Source of the DNA: Lachnospiraceae bacterium
GTDB lineage: Bacteria; Bacillota; Clostridia; Lachnospirales; Lachnospiraceae
NCBI GenBank assembly: GCA_900763175.1
Contig: CAAFJI010000311.1
Coordinates: forward strand, 1-7,364
Direction: 5' to 3'
DNA: 7,364 nucleotides
Shown: one piece after another, positions 6,027-7,364 of the stretch
How positions within the stretch are numbered: position 1 is the stretch's first letter
Layout: the number at the start of each line of letters is the position of its first letter
Notes under the pieces: generated by a model
Databases searched by the model: none
What the model saw: only the letters and a program-made list of their open reading frames with translations
Told to the model about the DNA's origin: nothing
Program-made: the position numbers and the translations under genes

Positions 6027-6728
6027 TTATTGAGTGTGACTTCTCTCATAAACCGCAGCCGTGATGCACCAGATCACGATGGCGGTATTGGTACTGCTCT
6101 GGCTCATTACGGACATCCATGTGGCCACCGGCACCTGCATGGCCTGTGCAATATCAGGAACAGTAACCAGCAGAAGATTCCATGTGACCGGGTGAAAAGT
6201 CAGCATCCACCGGGAATACCGTGTCTTGCCCGCAAGCAGCATCACGAAATGGATGCCGAAAGCCAGTATCATCGGAACGTACATCGGCGCAATGGCGAGG
6301 AGCATGCCGTCCTGATAGGCGGTGACCGCCGCGATGGCAGCTTCTTCTCCGATGCGCGGGCCCAGATAGGTGGTGAACCACGCCATGGTAGCCACCCAGG
6401 TGTGGATAGTCAGCGCCACCGTAACGGTGAAAATTCCGCACAGATACTGAATGATCTTTGTTTTTCTGTACTTTGTATCAATGTCCGCATTCAGTGCTTT
6501 TACTACGAAGTAATAGAGAAAGCCGCCGACCGCTCCCAGCCCAACAGTAAGCACAGGCTTCCACAGCCCATAAGAGCCGGACAGATAATAGGCTCTGTTG
6601 AAAAGGCCAGTGTCGGTTTGCTAAAGTGGAATGCACCCCAGCAGCCAGTCCCCGGCAGCCATAAATATCCCACCGATTGCACCAAGAGTGCACCAGTGGA
6701 TGAACTGTTTTGATTTTTCTTTCTTCAT
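6027..6728 (-). pseudogene. Multi-pass membrane protein interrupted by an in-frame TAG
   Basis: From ATG 6728, with AGGAG at 6737-6741 exactly 8 bases upstream, the frame reads 35 residues including a first hydrophobic segment (about 13-35). It then meets TAG at 6621-6623 and continues in the same frame through QTDTGLFNRAYYLSGSYGLW and about five further hydrophobic segments to TAA at 6027-6029. The full length would be 233 codons. The sequence on both sides reads as one protein, so this is a single nonsense change; CAG to TAG is the simplest origin. A shorter product could start at GTG 6554 (175 residues), but no convincing ribosome-binding site is seen there. The family looks like an uncharacterised integral membrane protein (DUF6796-like, from memory). 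It sits 19 bases after one operon gene and 16 before the next, so it belonged to the same transcription unit. Confidence 0.8.
6621..6623 (-). other. In-frame TAG within the membrane-protein gene
   Basis: Codon 36 is TAG, between CIPL and QTDTG, in the frame shared by both halves. TAG also ends the preceding gene (6748-6750), so a general reassignment of TAG is unlikely. Confidence 0.85.
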
Positions 6729-6747
6729 TTTCTTCACTCCTGCGCCC

Positions 6748-7347
6748 CTATTTCATGATCTTCATGCAAAAGTCGCAGCAGTCATCGCCGCACCCCAGCG
6801 TTTTTGTTCGATGCCAAATGAGCTTCGGATGAAGACCGGTGTAGCTGATGTCGTCGCTGTCGCAAAAGCAGCAGCATAGCTCAGGACATCCGTATGCCAC
6901 GCAGGTGTCATGATATGGACATTTCATCATATCCACACGCCATATACCGTTGTCGACCTGCAGCTCCTTTGAGTCAAAGCCCGCCGCCGGGCCGAAAACG
7001 CTCCGTGTGGATTTGACAAAAACGCCGGGGACAAGGCGGTAAAGCCCCGATATGTGCAGCAGGGCTGCAAGCTGTTTGTGGCTCGTTCTCGCCAGCTCCT
7101 CCACATAGCCATGAACGGTTTGCAGAGCCTCCTCTTTCGGCATGACCCGCTGCAAGGTTTCGTAGGCCGCAATGCCCGGTAATATTTGCCGTTTGAGGTG
7201 GTATTGCTTCTCCTTGCTTGCATCTGCATTTTCAGCCAGCAGCACATTCAACCGCGCATCAAAAAATGCATTCAGCTCCTTGGCCTGCGAGGGAAAGCAC
7301 TGTGCCGCAGTCTCCCGAAAATCACGGGAGAGATAGGTTTCCTTCAT
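6748..7347 (-). CDS. ATC-hydrolase-family protein, cysteine-rich diverged paralogue
   Basis: The 199-residue protein has a C-terminal domain of the L-2-amino-thiazoline-4-carboxylic acid hydrolase family. The signature is MKCPYHDTCVAYGCPELCCCFCDSD broken over residues 141-165, followed by HRTKTLGCGDDCCDFC (179-194). It matches the gene at 4412-5038 position by position (CP…LG/YG…EL…FC..D…HR..L..G..CD), but with many more cysteines: eleven between residues 143 and 194. The N-terminal 90 residues are helical, with no recognised domain. The extra cysteines suggest metal or thiol chemistry, but this is inference. GGAGG at 7355-7359, 7 bases upstream, supports the start at 7347. It is the first gene of the run that is visible, and the promoter must lie beyond the right edge. 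It ends with TAG at 6748-6750, 19 bases before the membrane-protein start. Confidence 0.82.
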   Translation of the reverse strand: MKETYLSRDFRETAAQCFPSQAKELNAFFDARLNVLLAENADASKEKQYHLKRQILPGIAAYETLQRVMPKEEALQTVHGYVEELARTSHKQLAALLHISGLYRLVPGVFVKSTRSVFGPAAGFDSKELQVDNGIWRVDMMKCPYHDTCVAYGCPELCCCFCDSDDISYTGLHPKLIWHRTKTLGCGDDCCDFCMKIMK

Positions 7348-7364
7348 CGTCCTGCCTCCGTCCC

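Noticed and set aside
6030..6713. Plus-strand 227-residue frame
   Set aside because: It is antisense to the membrane-protein gene, with no ribosome-binding site and no family-like sequence. It stays open because of the codon bias of the opposite strand.
1..7364. Stop-codon reassignment as an explanation for the two internal stops
   Set aside because: TAA and TAG both serve as ordinary final stops of other genes here, and the two internal stops are different codons.

Overview
All supported genes in this window are on the minus strand. The content suggests a low-to-mid G+C gut Firmicute, most likely a Clostridia/Lachnospiraceae member. The grounds are strong GGAGG ribosome-binding sites, a BspA-type leucine-rich-repeat protein, a Big_2 plus zincin secreted protein, ATC-hydrolase-family genes and an IscB-type relic. 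This is an inference from gene content; no species can be named. The part below about 3.8 kb is visibly A+T-richer than the part above about 4.4 kb, with a damaged mobile-element relic at the transition.

Layout in transcription direction (high to low coordinates). (1) 7347-4412 is an operon-like run: an ATC-hydrolase-family protein, a multi-pass membrane protein broken by an in-frame TAG, a membrane-anchored SAM methyltransferase, a doubtful short reading frame, and a second ATC-hydrolase-family protein. It ends in a strong intrinsic terminator. (2) 4352-3798 is an IscB-like (OMEGA-type RNA-guided nuclease) relic. It keeps RuvC-I, the arginine-rich bridge helix and RuvC-II, but lacks a recognisable N-terminal domain and stops inside the HNH domain. 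(3) 3801-2965 encodes the end of a signal peptide, a Big_2 domain and an anthrax-lethal-factor-like zinc metallopeptidase domain. It has lost its 5' end at the IscB junction and carries an in-frame TAA shortly before HELGH. (4) 2840-1017 is a secreted BspA-like LRR protein with its own extended -10 promoter, a perfect 17-bp palindrome next to the -10 box, and flanking terminators. (5) 913 to beyond the left edge holds a nucleoside 2-deoxyribosyltransferase-like protein and a DUF4365/PD-(D/E)XK nuclease-like protein, overlapping by ATGA and preceded by their own promoter.

The most promising candidate for an undescribed system is the last pair, a nucleotide-processing-fold protein translationally coupled to a nuclease-like protein. 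The second theme is decay: two in-frame nonsense codons and a truncated IscB gene within about 3.7 kb. The paired ATC-hydrolase paralogues with a methyltransferase and membrane protein look like a small metabolic or thiol-related operon whose substrate cannot be read from the sequence.
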